A DNA stretch of 64,000 nt, taken from NCBI GenBank assembly GCA_038380795.1, contig CM076259.1, forward strand, positions 63,197,938 through 63,261,937, written 5' to 3'. The DNA is from Pyrocephalus nanus (Eukaryota; Chordata; Aves; Passeriformes; Tyrannidae). Below, piece after piece: positions 61,437 to 64,000 of this stretch; within the stretch, counting starts at the first letter, position 1; the number at the start of each line of letters is the position of its first letter. Position numbers and translations under genes: made by a program. The notes beneath the pieces are model-generated. The model ran no database searches. It saw only the letters and a program-made list of their open reading frames with translations, and was not told the DNA's origin.

Positions 61437-64000
61437 CCTCAGGGGGCTATCAGAGAGAGGGAAAGAGGGGTAGGGAATGAAGTCTGGATAGCCTGCTCTT
61501 CTTTCCCCTTCTTCTCTGTTAATGAGGACCACTAAACTGGAGAATTCTTCACTGTGGTTTTGCTTTGACATCCAAGATCCTTGTCCTTCTGTACAGAATG
61601 CATAATCTTTTTATTTGTTACTTCTGTTTAAGTTGGAGGACCTTAAAATATTTCTACAGATTGTTGGTGGCCCTCTTTTTATTTACTGAACTAGAATTTC
61701 TACAAACTGACAATGTCATCTGTATTGTACTGATGTATCAGGTTCTTTCCTTGGCTCTTACCCAGTCTTTATTGAGATGTTCCATTGACTCACTGAAATC
61801 AATATGAGGTAATGCCCTATTTTTCCTTTCTTATCCTTCCAGGTGCTTTTATAACTTTGAGGTCTGATTGTACAATGAAACAACTCTGATTAGGCCAAGC
61901 CTAACTGATTACACAAATCTCAGAACTGTGTAGCAGCAGGTCCGATGGGAATTTAAACTAATTAGTGACTAAATAGATGTCAGGGTTTAGCATGAAGCGG
62001 ATAACCCATCTTAATAAATGGAAGTGAAGTGCCATGCAGAAGAAGCACTGTTGCAACACTGAAAAAATATTTTAGATTCTTTCCTCTTATTTGAGGGGTG
62101 TCAAGAGCTAAGACAAGGGGTAAGATCACACGTACATCCAGGCTCGTTGGCACAGTGCTCTGATCCTGACTTCATAGTAGACCAGCATCCCCTAGTTATA
62201 GACTGCAGTTTATCTCATGAATCTTTATAATCAGTTCATTTGTGAACCAGCATTTTGACATAATTCCTGTAGTAAAAATGTAATTCTTACTACTGGAAGA
62301 TTTAGATCATAAGGATCTTGGTTATTAAAGAGGAAACATGTATTCCTTTCACATGACGTAAATTTGAAGTTCATCATTGTCAAGCATACGGATGTATTTC
62401 CACTCAGTTTTATATCCTGCACAACTTGTCTTGATCAATGTGATAATGGGAGTAAGAGGTGATAGATCTTTTAAGTCTGTTACCCTTGTAAACAAATGAT
62501 CTGGTAATGCAATTTGCAAAGGCAATTAAAATGAAATCAAATGCTTTTATAGGTTATGCATAATTATTGCTTTTAATTTACAGGCAGACCTGGGCCATAT
62601 TTAAGGCTTATATCAATTGGATTACTTCTTCCATCTCATCTTCCATATTAAAACCTGGGCCCCAGAAATCAGTTGTATCTGAAATCCAACCCTACAGTTT
62701 GAAATAAATCTGCCATTGCCTATGAAGTTTCTTGCTGCCTTTCATACTTTTTAAATCTAAGGGTTTTCTGGGATGTGCAAAGCTTTGACATAATCTACTG
62801 AACCCTGCTAAGAGGATGTTTTGGGGTACCAATAAAGCCCTATGGGACTGAGGACTGTAGCAAAAGATCAAGAAGTAAATAAAACATTATGAAGCAGAGG
62901 TGTAATGAAACTGAAGATTTTATCAGATGGTAAGGAAAGAAAGTTGGTTTCAAGGACAGTAGAGAAGAAACACATTGTGTAAGGGTTGTGTATGAATGTG
63001 GATAGAGACAGGAAAGTGGTTTTGTAGGTTGGGTCTGTGCCCTCACAGTTCTTAGAAATTATTTGGTCAGGTACATAATATTTCTGTCCCTCACTTTTCT
63101 ATCTAGAAAACATGGATGATAAAACCATTGCTAACTCACCAGGGTATTTTGTGACTCATTTGTGCTATTTAGAAACAGGATGTGTAAGAAGGGGCACCAG
63201 TGTGGCAGGAAGAAGGGAAGAAACAACCAAGATTAAACAGAGAGAAAAAAGAGAGAGAATGAAGATCCTGGAAGACTAAATTAGCACAGGCCAGAGGAAA
63301 TCTGGCTGGTTTGGCACCCTCATTATTAATTTTTCCTCCAAAGATATTCCACATGCTCAAGCAGTGTCAGCTGCTTTGGAGGGAGAGGGAGGGTGGGAAG
63401 GTCAGGGCACTCAGCAGTTCAGCTTTTTTCTTTACAGTACACCAAGGTAGGATTCTTAGGAGAGTCTCCAGGCTGTGGCTTTCCCTCAAGGATCTTATGG
63501 ATTTAACTATTTGCAGCACTAACCCCTTGTTTCTTTTCAGCAACAGCAACCAATGTAAGTTATATTTGTTGTTCCCCTCTGTCAACCCCCCAGCTTCCCT
63601 TTCAGCTGACACTGAAGTTTAGCTTCAAGCTCTAAGCTTGTAAAGTCTTTGAGGAAAAGCCTTAATGAGGATCTGATCCTTTTAAACTCTGGTCTAATTA
63701 CTGTTAGTGCAATGTTTCTATTTTGGATGCTGCAAACAGATCAAATTTGCATGTTTGAAGATGGCACTATTTGATGGACAAGAAGCAAACCCCACCCTGT
63801 AGGTTAAATAAATTTTCATACATAAATAAAAACATAAATAGCACCTATGTAAAGCAGCTGGCATAATTTCAGAAGAAGTTTGGGAGCATAGCCTGGGGAA
63901 CTATGGTAGTACAGAAATATGTTTTTCTCCCTTGCTGTATGTTTACTGGTTGAATGGTAGCAGAGCCACAGTGGTTTAAACTGTCAAGTGTATCAGTAGG
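61437..64000. other. Intergenic, no gene recognised
   Basis: Single-copy sequence to the end of the window. The segment 62490-62660 is AT-rich, with words such as TGCATAATTATTGCTTTTAATT, and is a candidate conserved element. Open frames at 63311-63622 (+) and 63367-63612 (-) overlap antisense and have no domain. Confidence 0.55.

Noticed and set aside
1..64000. CRISPR array, bacterial operon, prophage or plasmid origin
   Set aside because: The window is vertebrate nuclear DNA with spliced genes and CR1 repeats. No regularly spaced direct repeats, bacterial-type genes or tRNA/rRNA genes were seen.

Overview
This window is vertebrate nuclear DNA, most likely from a bird. The first 5.4 kb is the 3' half of FOXO1 on the + strand. 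The rest contains repeats of the avian type: CR1 LINEs in several age classes, some ending in the TTCTATGATTCTATG-like CR1 tail, and a solo retroviral LTR. I saw no Alu, L1 or other mammal-type repeats. The sequence is AT-rich, CpG-poor and sparse in repeats, as expected of an avian macrochromosome. I cannot name the species.

Layout. 1-63 is the end of FOXO1 intron 1. 64-1417 is exon 2, which encodes the second half of the forkhead domain and the whole regulatory and transactivation C-terminus, with the stop at 1402-1404. 1418-1807 is a short intron that lies wholly after the stop codon. 1808 to about 5420 is exon 3, a long 3'UTR that I can follow against my recollection of the human FOXO1 3'UTR almost to its end. 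It keeps candidate miR-96, miR-27 and Pumilio sites.

From about 5.4 kb to the end (58.5 kb) I see no exon of any recognisable protein gene. This stretch looks like the gene desert downstream of FOXO1; in human the next gene in that direction is the convergent COG6, so the same may hold here (inference). It contains CR1 fragments at 7.74-8.01, 9.78-10.50, 18.02-19.19 (split by the LTR at 18407-18996), 20.48-20.76, 37.36-37.90, 37.96-38.45, 41.58-42.71, 42.78-42.89, 51.15-51.34, 56.73-56.95 and 60.69-61.44 kb. It also holds several very long oligo-T tracts, a TC microsatellite inside an inverted repeat, a T/G-only tract, a polypyrimidine tract, an exact 37-bp tandem duplication, one small CpG-rich patch near 34.5 kb and a few AT-rich single-copy segments that could be conserved enhancers.

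I found no convincing new biological system. The observations most worth a check are the CpG-rich patch with overlapping open frames (34.3-34.9 kb), the hairpin around the TC repeat (24.57-24.71 kb), the LTR nested in a CR1, and the regulatory layout of the FOXO1 3'UTR.
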